Source of the DNA: Halorussus marinus
GTDB taxonomy: Archaea; Halobacteriota; Halobacteria; Halobacteriales; Haladaptataceae
Length of the DNA: 64,000 bases
Direction: 5' to 3'
Assembly (NCBI RefSeq): GCF_004765795.1
Contig: NZ_SBIV01000003.1
Coordinates: forward strand, 248,001 to 312,000
Below the pieces are notes generated by a model. That model worked only from the letters and a program-made list of their open reading frames with translations. It was not told where the DNA came from and did not search any database. Made by a program: the position numbers and the translations under genes. The first letter of the stretch is position 1. Each line of letters begins with the position of its first letter. This document shows, in pieces, positions 1 to 9,433 of this stretch.

Positions 1-47
1 CGCGTCGGTGGTGATCCCGATCAGTCGCTCTGAGACATCCGATAGCA

Positions 48-1154
48 ATGACCGAGATCCAACTGCTGTTGTCCGCCGACGGCAACCGCCGGGCGCTGGC
101 GTCGGTCGTGGACGAACACTACGATCCGATCGTCGACGAGGAGCTCCGGGACGCGGATCTGTATCTCGTCGACGAGCCGTCGTTTCACCGCTACCGCGAC
201 GCGCTGGATCGACGCAGACGCGAGACCAGAACGGTGTTCTGTCCGGTGGTGTTGCTCCGTCGCGACCGGACGCCGGTGACCGTCGACCTCCCCGACCCGG
301 TCGAGTCCGAGTCGCCGCTCCTCGTCAACGAGGTGCTGGACGCGCCGGTCGGGAAACAGACGCTCTTTCGAACGGTCGAGAACCTCCTCGCGAGGCAGGC
401 CCGGAGCGAGCACATCGCGGCGGAACTCGACGCCGCGACCGCCAAACTCCGCGAGCGAAACGACCAGCTCGAAGCCCAGCGCGACGACCTCGGGCTGTTG
501 AACCAGATGTTGCGCCACGACATCCGCAACGACCTACAGCTCGTCACCGCCTACGGCGACCTGCTCGAAGCCCACGTCGACGAGGCGGGGCGCGAACACC
601 TCCGAACGGTCCTCGACAGCGCCGACCACGCGGTCGAGCTCACCGAGACGGCGCGGGAGATGGCCGACGTGATGCTCTCGACCGAGGAGGCCGAACCGGA
701 GCGAATCGCGCTTCGCGGGACGCTCGACCTCGAACTCGAACGAGTCCGCTCGGAGTACCCGGACGCGACCGTCGCCGTCGAGGGGACCGTCCCGGGGGTC
801 ACCGTCGTCGCCGACGACATGCTCGACTCGGTGTTTCGAAACCTGCTCAAAAACGCCATCCAACACAACGACGGGCCGGCCCCGAACGTGACCGTCTCGG
901 TCCGCGAGCGTGCGGGCGAGGTCGCGGTCCGAATCGCGGACGACGGCCCCGGCGTCCCCGACGAGCAGAAAGACGAGATCTTCGGGAGACGGGCGACCGG
1001 TCTGGAGAGCGACGGGACGGGCATCGGGCTCTATCTGGTCCGGACGCTGGTCGAATCGTACGGCGGCGACGTGTGGGTCGAGGACAACGACCCCGAAGGC
1101 GCGGTGTTCGTCGTGACGCTCCCGACGGTCGAGGAGGCTCGGTCTGATGGCTGA
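48..1154 (+). CDS. Sensor histidine kinase with N-terminal receiver-like domain
   Basis: Predicted cytosolic two-component kinase of 368 residues. Residues 1-115 form an alternating strand/helix domain that looks like a degenerate receiver (DLYLVDEPSF near 38-47). A charged helix follows (about 118-150), then the H-box LRHDIRND with phosphoacceptor His157. The ATPase part shows the N-box NLLKNAIQHND near 264, G1 DDGPGVPDE near 298 and G2 GTGIGLYL near 322, so the catalytic core looks complete. No membrane segment is visible, so the stimulus is probably cytoplasmic or arrives through the N-terminal domain. The gene overlaps the next kinase by 8 bp, and the two share their N-terminal domain. 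The partner regulator is not in the window. The receiver-like label is my reading of the pattern, not a domain search. Confidence 0.9.
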   Translation: MTEIQLLLSADGNRRALASVVDEHYDPIVDEELRDADLYLVDEPSFHRYRDALDRRRRETRTVFCPVVLLRRDRTPVTVDLPDPVESESPLLVNEVLDAPVGKQTLFRTVENLLARQARSEHIAAELDAATAKLRERNDQLEAQRDDLGLLNQMLRHDIRNDLQLVTAYGDLLEAHVDEAGREHLRTVLDSADHAVELTETAREMADVMLSTEEAEPERIALRGTLDLELERVRSEYPDATVAVEGTVPGVTVVADDMLDSVFRNLLKNAIQHNDGPAPNVTVSVRERAGEVAVRIADDGPGVPDEQKDEIFGRRATGLESDGTGIGLYLVRTLVESYGGDVWVEDNDPEGAVFVVTLPTVEEARSDG

Positions 1155-2550
1155 GATCCAACTGCTGGTCGACGGCTCGGGCAACCGCCGCGCCCTTACC
1201 TCGATTCTGGACGACAACCACACTCCGGTCGTCGACGAGGAGTTGCGCGAGGTCGATCTGTATCTCGTCGACGAGCCGTCGTTTCACCGATACAGCGACG
1301 CGCTAGAGCGCCGCAAAAGAGAGCTCGATCCGGTGTTCTGTCCGGTCGTCCTCGTGCGCCGGGACCAGACGCCGGTCACGGTCGACCTCCCGGACGTCGA
1401 GACCGCCGAGCGCCCGCTGGTCGTCGACGACGTCGTGACCGCCCCCGTCGAACCGGCGTCGCTGTTCCGGACCATCTCGAACCTCCTCGCGCGTCGCAAC
1501 CAGACCGCCGAACTCCACGCCGACCTCCGGGCGCAAAACGACGAGCTCCGGCAGTTCAAGAACGCGGTCGAGCACGCCGGTCACGCGATCCTCATCACCG
1601 ATCCCGACGGGGTCATCGAGTACGTCAACCCGGCCTTCGAGCGGATGACCGGCTACGCCGCCGCCGAGGTCATCGGCGAAAACCCCCGGATCCTCAAATC
1701 CGGCGAGCAGGACGAGTCGCTGTACCGGGAGCTGTGGCACACCATCCGGGACGGCGACATCTGGACCGGCGAACTGGTCAACGAGCGCAAATCCGGCGAG
1801 CGGTTCGTGATCAATCAGACGATCGCGCCGATCGCGGACGCCGACGGGGAGATTCAGGCGTTCGTCGGGATTCAAGACGACATCACCGCGCACAAACTGC
1901 GCGAGCAACAGCTCACGGTGTTCCACCGCATACTCAGACACAACCTCCGGAACAAAGGGACGGTCATCAACGGGTACGCCGCCGAACTCGAGGCGTCTCT
2001 CGACGACGACGCGTTCGTCGAACACCTCCGCACCATCCAGGAGAACGTCCAGTTGCTCCTCGAAACGAGCGAGAAGGCCCACCGCATCCAGCGGATCTTC
2101 GGCGACTCGCTCGACGAGGACACCGAGCGCGGGCTGATGGCGGCGCTGGAACAGATCGCCGACGAGGTCGGGGCGCTGTACCCGGACGCCGAGATCGCGA
2201 TCGAGGGCGACCGCACGGAGTCGGTTCGGATCGACGCGCGGGCGATCCCCGCGTTTCGCGAACTCGTCGAGAACGCGGTCAAACACTCAGAGTCGGCGGT
2301 CCCGCGTGCGGCGATCACCGCGAGGACCGAGTCCGCCACGGCGACGGTCACCATCGCGGACAACGGTCCCGGCATCCCCGACCAGGAGCGACGCGTCATC
2401 GAGGCCGAGACCGAAAAGCCCCTCGAACACGGCTCCAGACTCGGGCTGTGGTTCGCCTACTGGGTCATCACGTACGTCGGCGGCGACATCGATCTGGAGA
2501 CCACCGCCGACGGCACGACGGTGTCGGTGACCCTCCCGGTCACGCGGTAG
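1147..2550 (+). CDS. PAS domain sensor histidine kinase, paralogue of the preceding gene
   Basis: This 467-residue kinase has the same 115-residue receiver-like N-terminus as its upstream neighbour (it begins AEIQLLVDGSGNRRAL), followed by a PAS/PAC module at about 137-250 (GHAILITDPDGVIEYVNPAF, then QAFVGIQDDIT). The H-box RILRHNLRNK has its His at about 265, the N-box ELVENAVKHS lies near 372 and G1 DNGPGIPDQ near 405. The G2 region is short (GSRLGLWFAYWV), as in other haloarchaeal HNLRN-type kinases. Start and stop overlap with the first kinase (8 bp) imply translational coupling. PAS could sense redox state, light or a small ligand; the sequence does not say which. Confidence 0.9.
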   Translation: MAEIQLLVDGSGNRRALTSILDDNHTPVVDEELREVDLYLVDEPSFHRYSDALERRKRELDPVFCPVVLVRRDQTPVTVDLPDVETAERPLVVDDVVTAPVEPASLFRTISNLLARRNQTAELHADLRAQNDELRQFKNAVEHAGHAILITDPDGVIEYVNPAFERMTGYAAAEVIGENPRILKSGEQDESLYRELWHTIRDGDIWTGELVNERKSGERFVINQTIAPIADADGEIQAFVGIQDDITAHKLREQQLTVFHRILRHNLRNKGTVINGYAAELEASLDDDAFVEHLRTIQENVQLLLETSEKAHRIQRIFGDSLDEDTERGLMAALEQIADEVGALYPDAEIAIEGDRTESVRIDARAIPAFRELVENAVKHSESAVPRAAITARTESATATVTIADNGPGIPDQERRVIEAETEKPLEHGSRLGLWFAYWVITYVGGDIDLETTADGTTVSVTLPVTR

Positions 2551-2555
2551 CGCGC

Positions 2556-3695
2556 CTATCGGTTCGGGTGGTCGTCGAGCGCGTCCTCCAACCGCTCTCT
2601 CCGGGACCGAAGCTCGTCGAGTTCGCGCTCGACCGCGCCGCGCTCGATCTTCTCGCGTTCGGCCTCCGAGAGCTGTTCGGCCGCGATCGCCGCGGTCCGC
2701 AGACGTTCGAAGCGGTCGGCGTCCCGGACCGCCGTCTGGACCGCCCGGAGGTCTGCGACCACGCCCTCGGGCGCGAACCGGCCGACGACCGACACCAGCT
2801 CGTCGGTCCGCCACCGGAGGTCGGCCGCCGACCGGGGCGGCCAGTCGAGCCGCAGGGGCGCGGCGTCGAGGCGTTCGAGGTACGTCTCGTTGGTCGCCAC
2901 CGCGCGCTTGAGCGCGGCGGGCGCCTCGACGTAGTGGTCGAGCTTCGAGTTCGAGTACCCCGAGAGCTCCAGTAGCTCCGGGACGGGCTTCTCGCCGGCC
3001 TCGCTGTCGGCGACGTACGCCCGGAGGCGCTCGGGCGGCTCGCGGAACTCGACCAGCGGGTAGTCGCGGGTGACAGCCACGAAATCGAGGACCGCACGGG
3101 CGCTCGCGTTCCGTCGGAACTCGTCGAACGCCTCGGTCACCGCGTCGTTGTACGCCTCGATGGGCTCGCGGATCTCCTCGACCGGCGCGTCGAGGTCGGC
3201 GTCGCCGAGTTCGAGCAGTCGCTCGCGGTCGGCGATCTCCTCGCCCACGCCTTCGAGCGCGTCCCGGACCGCGCGCCGGCGCTCGCGGTAGCGATCGAGC
3301 GCCTCGGCGCGGTCCTCGAGCAGTCCCGCGATCTCGGCGGCGGGTTCGAGGTCCTCGCGGGCGAGTTCGAAGTCCCGCTCGTTGAGTCGGTTCTTGTCGA
3401 AGCGGTCGCCGGCCGCGTCGAAGGCGTCGTAGGCGGGCAGGTCCTCCGAGAGCTCTTCGACGAACGAGCCGAACTCGGCTTTGAACTCCACGAACTTCTG
3501 GAAGTTCTGGCGGCCGGTCCCGGTCGCCTGCTCCTCGTAGCGCGCCAGCAGGCCGGTCGCCCGGTCGTAGGCGTCGGCCACCGACTCGACGGTCGACTCA
3601 CCGTACTCCTCGATCCGGGCGTCGATCTCGCGACGCCGCTCGTCGGCGTCCGCCAGCTCGGCGACCGCCGAGGCCGGCGCGGCGTTCTCACTCAT
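2556..3695 (-). CDS. Conserved haloarchaeal coiled-coil protein, function unknown
   Basis: A 379-residue acidic, almost wholly helical protein. Heptad-like charged stretches run along most of its length, and a C-terminal segment near residues 345-375 is very rich in Glu and Arg ([20 protein letters not shown]). There are no cysteines, signal peptide or membrane segments. A short central stretch around residue 245 ([16 protein letters not shown]) looks like a small HTH or tetratricopeptide-like helix pair. Its start overlaps the end of hisI by 8 bp, so the two are probably cotranscribed, but nothing in it suggests a histidine enzyme. It resembles a haloarchaea-specific domain-of-unknown-function family (DUF7118, from memory). 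SMC-like architecture is possible, but there is no ATP-binding motif. Confidence 0.8.
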   Translation of the reverse strand: MSENAAPASAVAELADADERRREIDARIEEYGESTVESVADAYDRATGLLARYEEQATGTGRQNFQKFVEFKAEFGSFVEELSEDLPAYDAFDAAGDRFDKNRLNERDFELAREDLEPAAEIAGLLEDRAEALDRYRERRRAVRDALEGVGEEIADRERLLELGDADLDAPVEEIREPIEAYNDAVTEAFDEFRRNASARAVLDFVAVTRDYPLVEFREPPERLRAYVADSEAGEKPVPELLELSGYSNSKLDHYVEAPAALKRAVATNETYLERLDAAPLRLDWPPRSAADLRWRTDELVSVVGRFAPEGVVADLRAVQTAVRDADRFERLRTAAIAAEQLSEAEREKIERGAVERELDELRSRRERLEDALDDHPNR

Positions 3696-4098
3696 ACGCG
3701 TCGTCGGGGTCGAACGCGCGGTCGGCGACCGTCTCGCCGTCGAGCGTCCGGTAGAAACACGTCTCGTAGCCGGTGTGACACGCCCCGCCCTCCGGGTCGA
3801 CGAGGTACAGCAGGGCGTCGCCGTCGCAGTCGACCCGGACCTCCTCGACGTGCTGGACGTTCCCGCTGGTCGCGCCCTTCTGCCAGAGCTCCTCGCGGCT
3901 CCGCGAGTAGTAGTGGGCGAGGCCGGTCTCGCGGGTCTTCGCGACCGCCTCGTCGGTGACGTACGCGAGCATCAGCACCTCGCCCGTCTCGGCGTCCTGT
4001 GCGACCGCGGGAATCCGTCCGGACTCGCCGAAGTCGAGTTCGACCGCCCGGGCGGCGTCGGGGTCGGCCTCGGCCTCGGTCGTGGGGGCGTCGCTCAT
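3688..4098 (-). CDS. hisI: Phosphoribosyl-AMP cyclohydrolase (HisI)
   Basis: Third step of histidine synthesis: opens the adenine ring of phosphoribosyl-AMP. The 136-residue protein has the family landmarks: [35 protein letters not shown], then the metal-binding Asp/Cys region [14 protein letters not shown] and [11 protein letters not shown] with the conserved Cys ligands. The length fits stand-alone archaeal HisI without a HisE fusion. The frame stays open far upstream, but the Met at 4098 starts just before the conserved core with an acidic leader ([12 protein letters not shown]), typical of haloarchaea. The downstream coiled-coil gene overlaps it by 8 bp. hisA and hisB lie 5-6 kb away on the same strand, so the pathway is scattered. 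Confidence 0.95.
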   Translation of the reverse strand: MSDAPTTEAEADPDAARAVELDFGESGRIPAVAQDAETGEVLMLAYVTDEAVAKTRETGLAHYYSRSREELWQKGATSGNVQHVEEVRVDCDGDALLYLVDPEGGACHTGYETCFYRTLDGETVADRAFDPDDAYE

Positions 4099-4223
4099 TT
4101 GGTGAGGCTTCGTCTTTCCCGGCGATATGCTTTGTGTGTCGGACACGCCGCGCCGATCGCGGAAAATAGCGACGAGCGGCCGCGCCGCCGATCGGCGCCG
4201 TCCCGCCCGAGCCCGTGCCGGCG

Positions 4224-6188
4224 TTAGGACTCGGGGGCGCCGACCGCGCCCGCCCGCCGGAAGTCGGCCGCCCCGACGTACTCGCCGTCCCGGACTAAGA
4301 TCGCCTGCGCGTTGCCGAGCCCGACCGACTCGTCTTGGATCGCGTGGCCGAGCCCCGACAGCTCCTCGCGGACGCCTTCGGGGACGCCGTCCTCCCAGTA
4401 GAGCTCCGGGTCGTCGTCGGCGTAGATACGTGGCTCGGCGATCGCCTCGGCGAGCCCCATCCCGAACGTCGTCACGTTCTGAATTATCTGGGCGACCGTC
4501 GTGATGATGGTCGTGCCCCCGGGCGAGCCGACGGTCATGAACGGCTCGCCGTCGCGGAACACGATGGTCGGGCTCGTCGAGCTCAGCGGGCGCTTGTTCG
4601 GTCGGACCTCGTTCGGACCGCCCGGCGTGGCGTCGAAGTCGGTCAGCTCGTTGTTGAGCATGAACCCGTAGCCCGGCACCATCATCTTCGTCCCGAAGAA
4701 CTGCTCGATGGTGCTCGTCCACGACACCATGTTGCCCTCGCTGTCGGCGGTCGTGAAGTGGGTCGTCTGGCCGCGATCGGCCGCCAGCGGCGTGGCTCGG
4801 TCGGGTCCGGGCCGGCCGGCGGCCGCCCCCGCTCGCGCCCCGGCGTCGCTCCGGGAGACCGCCAACAGCGCCGCCAGCATGCCGAGCACGGTCTCTGCGC
4901 TCTCGGCGTCGAGGCTCCGGGCCATCTCGGCCGGGTCGGCCACCAGCGGGCTGGTGCGGTAGGGCTCGCCGGGCTGGTAGGCCCACGGGTCGCCCGGCTC
5001 CCACGGCGGTTCGGTCGCCGACGACAGCGAGATCTCGTCGCGGCGCTCGGCGAGGTACTCCTCGTCTAACAGTCCCTGCCACGGCGCGTCGGCGAACAGC
5101 TTGTCGCCCATGTACGCCCCGCGGTCGGCGTACGCCCGGTGGAACGCCTCGGCGAGCGCGTGGTACTTCTCGGTCGATCTGGGGCCGTACTCGCCGAGGT
5201 CGAAGCTCTCGACCAGCTTCAGGACGTGGCCGACCGTCAGCCCCCCGGAGCTGGGCAGTGACATCGTCCGGATCACCACGTCCTCGTACTCGACGTACTC
5301 GGGGTGGTCCATGGTGACGTTGTACGCCGCCAGATCGTTCGTGGTCATGGTCCCGCCGGTGTCTTGCACCGTCTCGGCGATGGCTTCGGCGATCTCGCCC
5401 CGATAGAACGCCTCGACCCCCTCGTCGCGGATCAGCTCGAGCGTGTCCGCGAGGTCGGGCTGGAGCAGCGAGTCGCCCGCCTCCAGGGGCTCGCCGCCGG
5501 GCGCGAACACCGACCGGGCGGCGTCGTTGAAGTTGTCGACCTCCTCGGCGATCACCTCCGCGAGGTACGCGTCGACCGTCGCTTCCCGGAAACCGGGCGA
5601 CGCGAGGTCGATGGCCGGCTGGATCAACCGCTCGAGCGGCCGGGTGCCAAAGCGCTTGAGCGCCACGTCGATTGCCCGCAGGGTCCCCGGGACGCCGACG
5701 GCCTGACCGCTCATGTGGCGCTGGTCGAACGGGATCGGCTCGCCGTCCTCGCCGAGAAACATCTCCGGGTCGGCCCCGGCCGGCGCGCGCTCGCGGTTGT
5801 CCACCGCGTAGGTCACGTCCTCGTCGGCCGAGTACACCAGCATGAACCCGCCGCCGCCGATGCCCGAGCCGTGCGGCTGGACCACGTTGAGCGCAAACTG
5901 GACCGCCACCGCCGCGTCGACCGCATTGCCGCCGTCTTCGAGTACGTTGGTGCCGACCCGGGTCGCCTCCGGGTGGACCGACGACACCATCCCCTCGGCG
6001 CTGGTCGCGGTCGCGACCTCCTCGGCCTGCATCGCGCGCGGTCGGCCGTCGACCGCGCTCGCCCGTGCGGAGGCGGGCACCGCGCTCAGCCCCAGCGCGG
6101 CCGCCGACCCCCGCAAGAAGTCGCGTCGGTTCGTTCGCCCTGTTCGTTCGCGGTCGCGCTCCTCGGAGCGCGTGTCGTGTCCCCCCAT
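4224..6188 (-). CDS. ggt: Gamma-glutamyltransferase, Tat-exported
   Basis: Ntn-hydrolase that transfers or hydrolyses gamma-glutamyl groups. It has 654 residues with a twin-arginine leader ([19 protein letters not shown], about 21-39), so it is probably folded in the cytosol and exported. The autoprocessing nucleophile is Thr475 in [19 protein letters not shown], followed by the small-subunit motif [15 protein letters not shown]. The oxyanion and substrate loop [12 protein letters not shown] lies in the large subunit, and [11 protein letters not shown] closes the core. An Ala/Gly/Arg-rich stretch of about 30 residues (near 443-472) sits directly before the cleavage site and looks like low-complexity filler. 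The likely role is peptide or glutathione-type thiol (gamma-Glu-Cys) turnover outside the cell; substrate is inferred. Confidence 0.93.
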   Translation of the reverse strand: MGGHDTRSEERDRERTGRTNRRDFLRGSAAALGLSAVPASARASAVDGRPRAMQAEEVATATSAEGMVSSVHPEATRVGTNVLEDGGNAVDAAVAVQFALNVVQPHGSGIGGGGFMLVYSADEDVTYAVDNRERAPAGADPEMFLGEDGEPIPFDQRHMSGQAVGVPGTLRAIDVALKRFGTRPLERLIQPAIDLASPGFREATVDAYLAEVIAEEVDNFNDAARSVFAPGGEPLEAGDSLLQPDLADTLELIRDEGVEAFYRGEIAEAIAETVQDTGGTMTTNDLAAYNVTMDHPEYVEYEDVVIRTMSLPSSGGLTVGHVLKLVESFDLGEYGPRSTEKYHALAEAFHRAYADRGAYMGDKLFADAPWQGLLDEEYLAERRDEISLSSATEPPWEPGDPWAYQPGEPYRTSPLVADPAEMARSLDAESAETVLGMLAALLAVSRSDAGARAGAAAGRPGPDRATPLAADRGQTTHFTTADSEGNMVSWTSTIEQFFGTKMMVPGYGFMLNNELTDFDATPGGPNEVRPNKRPLSSTSPTIVFRDGEPFMTVGSPGGTTIITTVAQIIQNVTTFGMGLAEAIAEPRIYADDDPELYWEDGVPEGVREELSGLGHAIQDESVGLGNAQAILVRDGEYVGAADFRRAGAVGAPES

Positions 6189-6272
6189 AGTTACCTCGTC
6201 CCGTGCGAACGCACGGCACGAACCGGCTACTGTTAGTCGCCGCTTAACTCTAGGGGACGGCGAGCTGACCTG

Positions 6273-6896
6273 TCAGTCTATTTCGGCCCGGCCGCTGGTG
6301 GCGCTCCGGATGCGGTCTCTGAGCCCCGCGGCTTCGGCGACCGGAACCGTCACCGCGAACGACACCTCCGCCTCGTAGGTCGCCTCGAACTCGGCGTCCG
6401 CGCTCTCGAGGATCCCCCGGACGGTCCCCGAGTCGTCGTAGGCGACCGTCACCCCGAACTGTTCGCGCGGCCGGCGCTCGGCGATTCCGGCGTCCGCGAG
6501 CGCCTCCTTGACTCCACGGGAGTACGCGCGGGCTAACCCGCCGACCCCGAGGTTGGTCCCGCCGTAGTAGCGGGTCACGACCGCCGCGACGTTCTCGACG
6601 CCCTCCTGCTGGAGCACGTTCAGGGCGGGCTTGCCAGCCGACCCCGAGGGCTCGCCGTCGTCGTCGCCGTACTCCCGGAGGAGGTCGCCGTCCGCCCGAA
6701 CCCGGTAGGCGGGGACGTTGTGGGTCGCGTCGGCGTGCTTCTCGCGGACCTCCGCGACGAACGCCTCGGCCGCCTCGCGGTCGGCGACGGGCCGGACTCG
6801 GCCGACGAACTCCGACCCCCTGATCTCGAAGGCGGCTCGACCCGACCCCGCCGCGGTGCGGAAGGTGTCGGGCGCGCCGGCGCGCTCGTCACCCAT
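6273..6896 (-). CDS. IMPACT / YigZ family protein
   Basis: A 207-residue member of the IMPACT (UPF0029) family. Visible signatures are SEFVGRVRPV near the N-terminus, DATHNVPAYRV, the long conserved block DGEPSGSAGKPALNVLQ and VVTRYYGGTNLGVGGLARAYS. The C-terminal third is a ferredoxin-like domain (DUF1949 type: YDDSGTVRGILE). Family members are linked to translation control or nucleic acid binding; the bacterial YigZ function is unsettled. The stop side is free and the start overlaps the AI-2E transporter stop by 8 bp, so the two are likely cotranscribed. No export signal is seen. Confidence 0.9.
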   Translation of the reverse strand: MGDERAGAPDTFRTAAGSGRAAFEIRGSEFVGRVRPVADREAAEAFVAEVREKHADATHNVPAYRVRADGDLLREYGDDDGEPSGSAGKPALNVLQQEGVENVAAVVTRYYGGTNLGVGGLARAYSRGVKEALADAGIAERRPREQFGVTVAYDDSGTVRGILESADAEFEATYEAEVSFAVTVPVAEAAGLRDRIRSATSGRAEID

Positions 6897-8082
6897 CGCT
6901 GGACCCCTCCGAAGTCGTCGGGCCGGGGCCGGCGCCCGACTCGTCGGCGTCGCCCGATTCCGCGGCGCCGGGCTCCACGACGCCCGGGTTTGACCCCAGC
7001 GACTCGGCGGCCCGCACCTCTCGGGTGACGGTCTCGCCGTGGATCAGTTCCGGGAGGACGATCCGGGCGAGGTGGACCCCGAGCACGACCAGCATCGGGC
7101 CGAGAAAGAGCCCGTACCAGCCAAAGAGCATGGTGCCGCCGATGTACGCGAACACCATCAGCCCGCCGTGGACGTGCCGGCCGGCGATGTAGGGTCGAAG
7201 CACCGCCACCGGGAGGAGGTCCAACAGCACGAACGCCGCCGCGAAGAACGCGATCGGGAACCACAGCGCGTCCGGCCCCGGCCCGGTTGTCGCCCGGTAC
7301 GCGAGCAGGAGTCCGACCGGCACGTAGACGATCTTGCCGACGACCAGCGGGACCAGCGTCGCCAGTCCGGTCAGCAACGCGAGCAGGGTCGGCACCGGCA
7401 CGCCGACCCCCGACGGCGCGAGGAGGTCGAGGCCGTTGTAGACGCCCAGTCCGAGCGCGGTGACCGCGAAGACGGTCAGGACGTTGCCGACGTACACCTC
7501 GTGGAGGTCCTGATCGACCGCCGCCGCGTAGGCGTGGGCGGCCGACCCTTCGCCGCCGAACATATTCCGGAACCACGCCGCGATGCGGGCGTCCTCCCGG
7601 AGCAGGACGAACGACAACAAAAGCGACAGGAAGAAATGAGACAGCCCGGTGGCGGCGGCCGCCAGCGTCCCCAGCACGGTCGAGAGCAACTGTCCGCCCG
7701 CCGACCCGGCCGACCCCGAGCCCAGCGCGGCCCGGAGGTCCTCGAACAGCGCGGTCGGCTGGTCGGGCGACCACGGCACCAGCCGGGCGAGCGCCCCATC
7801 GGTCCCGATCAGTTGGCTCAGCTCCTGAAATCCGACGGCAACCGCGAATCCGACCAGCCCGAGCACCGGGAGCGCGACCAGCACGACCGTCAGGTCCGCG
7901 GCGACGTCCGAGGAGAGCCGGCGGCGGAGCTGGCGGTCGAGCGGGCGCATCCCGTAGTAGAGAAAGACCCCGAACACCACGGTCCCGACGAACGACCAGA
8001 CGACGAACCCGAGCGCGCCGACCATCGCGAGCGTGAACGTCCACCACGCGAGGCGCTCGCGGTCCTCCGGCACCAGCGTCAT
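6889..8082 (-). CDS. AI-2E family (PerM-type) membrane transporter
   Basis: A 397-residue polytopic membrane protein with about seven or eight hydrophobic helices, beginning LAWWTFTLAMVGALGFVVWSF. It has the family features GVFLYYGMRPLDRQL near the N-terminus and a C-terminal hairpin ending GTMLFGWYGLFLGPMLVVLGVHL. The last 60 residues are an acidic, disordered cytosolic tail (ESGDADESGAGPGP). The family includes AI-2 exporters and Na+/H+ antiporters; substrate cannot be told here, and in a haloarchaeon ion transport is at least as likely as quorum signalling. It lies upstream of and overlaps the IMPACT gene. Confidence 0.88.
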   Translation of the reverse strand: MTLVPEDRERLAWWTFTLAMVGALGFVVWSFVGTVVFGVFLYYGMRPLDRQLRRRLSSDVAADLTVVLVALPVLGLVGFAVAVGFQELSQLIGTDGALARLVPWSPDQPTALFEDLRAALGSGSAGSAGGQLLSTVLGTLAAAATGLSHFFLSLLLSFVLLREDARIAAWFRNMFGGEGSAAHAYAAAVDQDLHEVYVGNVLTVFAVTALGLGVYNGLDLLAPSGVGVPVPTLLALLTGLATLVPLVVGKIVYVPVGLLLAYRATTGPGPDALWFPIAFFAAAFVLLDLLPVAVLRPYIAGRHVHGGLMVFAYIGGTMLFGWYGLFLGPMLVVLGVHLARIVLPELIHGETVTREVRAAESLGSNPGVVEPGAAESGDADESGAGPGPTTSEGSSDG

Positions 8083-8176
8083 GGCCGGCGGTTGGTCGGC
8101 CAGCCCTAAATAGGACGCGCCGCCCGCCCGTCCCGGGGCCCCGGCACCCGGCGCTCGACGGACTCGTCGGTCCGGC

Positions 8177-8680
8177 CTACTCCAGTTCGATCTTCCGCAC
8201 GAACCCGAGGTTCTTGAGTTCGTTGAGCACGTCGCCCGGGATGTCGGCGTCGGTGACGAGGTAGAGCCGCGGGTCGTCGGTGAACTCCGGGTCCTCGCTT
8301 ATGGTCTGGCGGATCGAGATGTCGTGGTCGGCGAGCAGTCCCGTGACGGTCCCGACGATGCCCGACTCGTCGGCGTCGGTCACCTCGACGGTGAGCACCG
8401 TCAGGTCGAGCACGGGCGCCAGATCCATCAGGCTCGGGATCGAGGAGATGTTCTGGAAGATGCGCCGGAGCTGTTCGTCCTCGAGGATGGCGTCGGTCGT
8501 CGAGTCGACGACCCGCCGGTCGACGTCGATCTCGCGGGCGATCTGGGTGTTTGGGATCTCGATGCTCCCCGAGACCACCCGCCCCTCGTCGCTGACCGAG
8601 AAGCCGCGTTCGAGCAGCAGTCGGATAACCGCCTGCTGGGAGGGACTCCCCTCGAACTTCCGCATTATCTCGTCGAACAT
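8177..8680 (-). CDS. ACT domain-containing regulator of amino acid metabolism
   Basis: A 167-residue protein with an N-terminal winged-helix-like half (SPSQQAVIRLLLERGFSVS ... TQIAREIDVDRRVVDSTTD) and a C-terminal ACT domain from about residue 90 (LTVEVTDADESGIVGTVTGLLADHDISI). This matches the archaeal COG2150-type predicted regulators. ACT domains bind amino acids, so a ligand-gated transcription factor is likely. It follows hisA and hisB on the same strand with short gaps (64 bp after hisB), which suggests control or feedback within histidine synthesis; that link is inference from position. Confidence 0.85.
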   Translation of the reverse strand: MFDEIMRKFEGSPSQQAVIRLLLERGFSVSDEGRVVSGSIEIPNTQIAREIDVDRRVVDSTTDAILEDEQLRRIFQNISSIPSLMDLAPVLDLTVLTVEVTDADESGIVGTVTGLLADHDISIRQTISEDPEFTDDPRLYLVTDADIPGDVLNELKNLGFVRKIELE

Positions 8681-8744
8681 TGATTGGCGGATGATACGCG
8701 GTGACGGCTTTAGTGGTGTTGGGTTCCGCCGGGCGCTCGCATCG

Positions 8745-9332
8745 CTATAGCTGGCCCTTCGTGCTCGCGACGTCGCCGCGCCGGTCGTCGATCCGGGTCG
8801 CGTCGTCGAGCGCCCGTCCGACCCCCTTGAACAGCGCCTCGATCTCGTGGTGGGCGTTCTCGCCCGTCACGCCGAGGTGGAGGGTCAGTCCGGCGTTCAT
8901 CGAGAGCGACCGGAAGAAGTGGCCGGCCATGTGGCTGGTCATCCCGCCGACGCCGGCCTGCGAGAAGTCGCCGTCGAACTCGAACAGCGGCCGGCCGCTC
9001 ACGTCCACGACGACCTCGGCGACCGCCTCGTCGAGGGGCACCTTCCGGTCGGCGAAGCGCACGATCCCGCGCTTGTCGCCCAGCGCCTCCTCGAACGCCG
9101 TTCCGAGCGCGATCGCAACGTCCTCGACGGTGTGGTGGTCGTCGACGTCGAGGTCCCCGTCGCACCGCACCGTGAGATCGAACAGGCCGTGCTTGGCGAA
9201 GCTATCGAGCATGTGGTCGAAGAAGCCGACGCCGGTCTCGACCGTGGCGTCGCCGTCGCCATCCACGTCGAGGATCACCTCGATGTCGGTCTCGGCGGTC
9301 TCGCGGGTCACCGCCGCGGTTCGGTCGCTCAT
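8745..9332 (-). CDS. hisB: Imidazoleglycerol-phosphate dehydratase (HisB)
   Basis: Dehydrates imidazoleglycerol phosphate to imidazole-acetol phosphate. The 195-residue protein has the duplicated metal-binding fold: [14 protein letters not shown], then [13 protein letters not shown] in the first half and [11 protein letters not shown] and [15 protein letters not shown] in the second half, giving the expected His and Glu manganese ligands. It is monofunctional, without a HisN phosphatase domain. The Met at 9330-9332 was chosen because the sequence before it is unrelated filler while [12 protein letters not shown] matches the usual start of the protein. It lies between hisA and the ACT regulator on the same strand. 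Confidence 0.96.
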   Translation of the reverse strand: MSDRTAAVTRETAETDIEVILDVDGDGDATVETGVGFFDHMLDSFAKHGLFDLTVRCDGDLDVDDHHTVEDVAIALGTAFEEALGDKRGIVRFADRKVPLDEAVAEVVVDVSGRPLFEFDGDFSQAGVGGMTSHMAGHFFRSLSMNAGLTLHLGVTGENAHHEIEALFKGVGRALDDATRIDDRRGDVASTKGQL

Positions 9333-9433
9333 GGTCGACAATTCGGGCCGAGACACAAGGCCGTTGCCCTCCGCGTGCGACCCGCGTCGTCGGCGAACCG
9401 CGGACGCGTGGCACCCGGAACGGGGCGCCCGCC

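Noticed and set aside
3688-6219. Fusion of HisI with a long upstream domain
   Set aside because: The extension is antisense-like filler across the gamma-glutamyltransferase gene in another frame; HisI starts at 4098.
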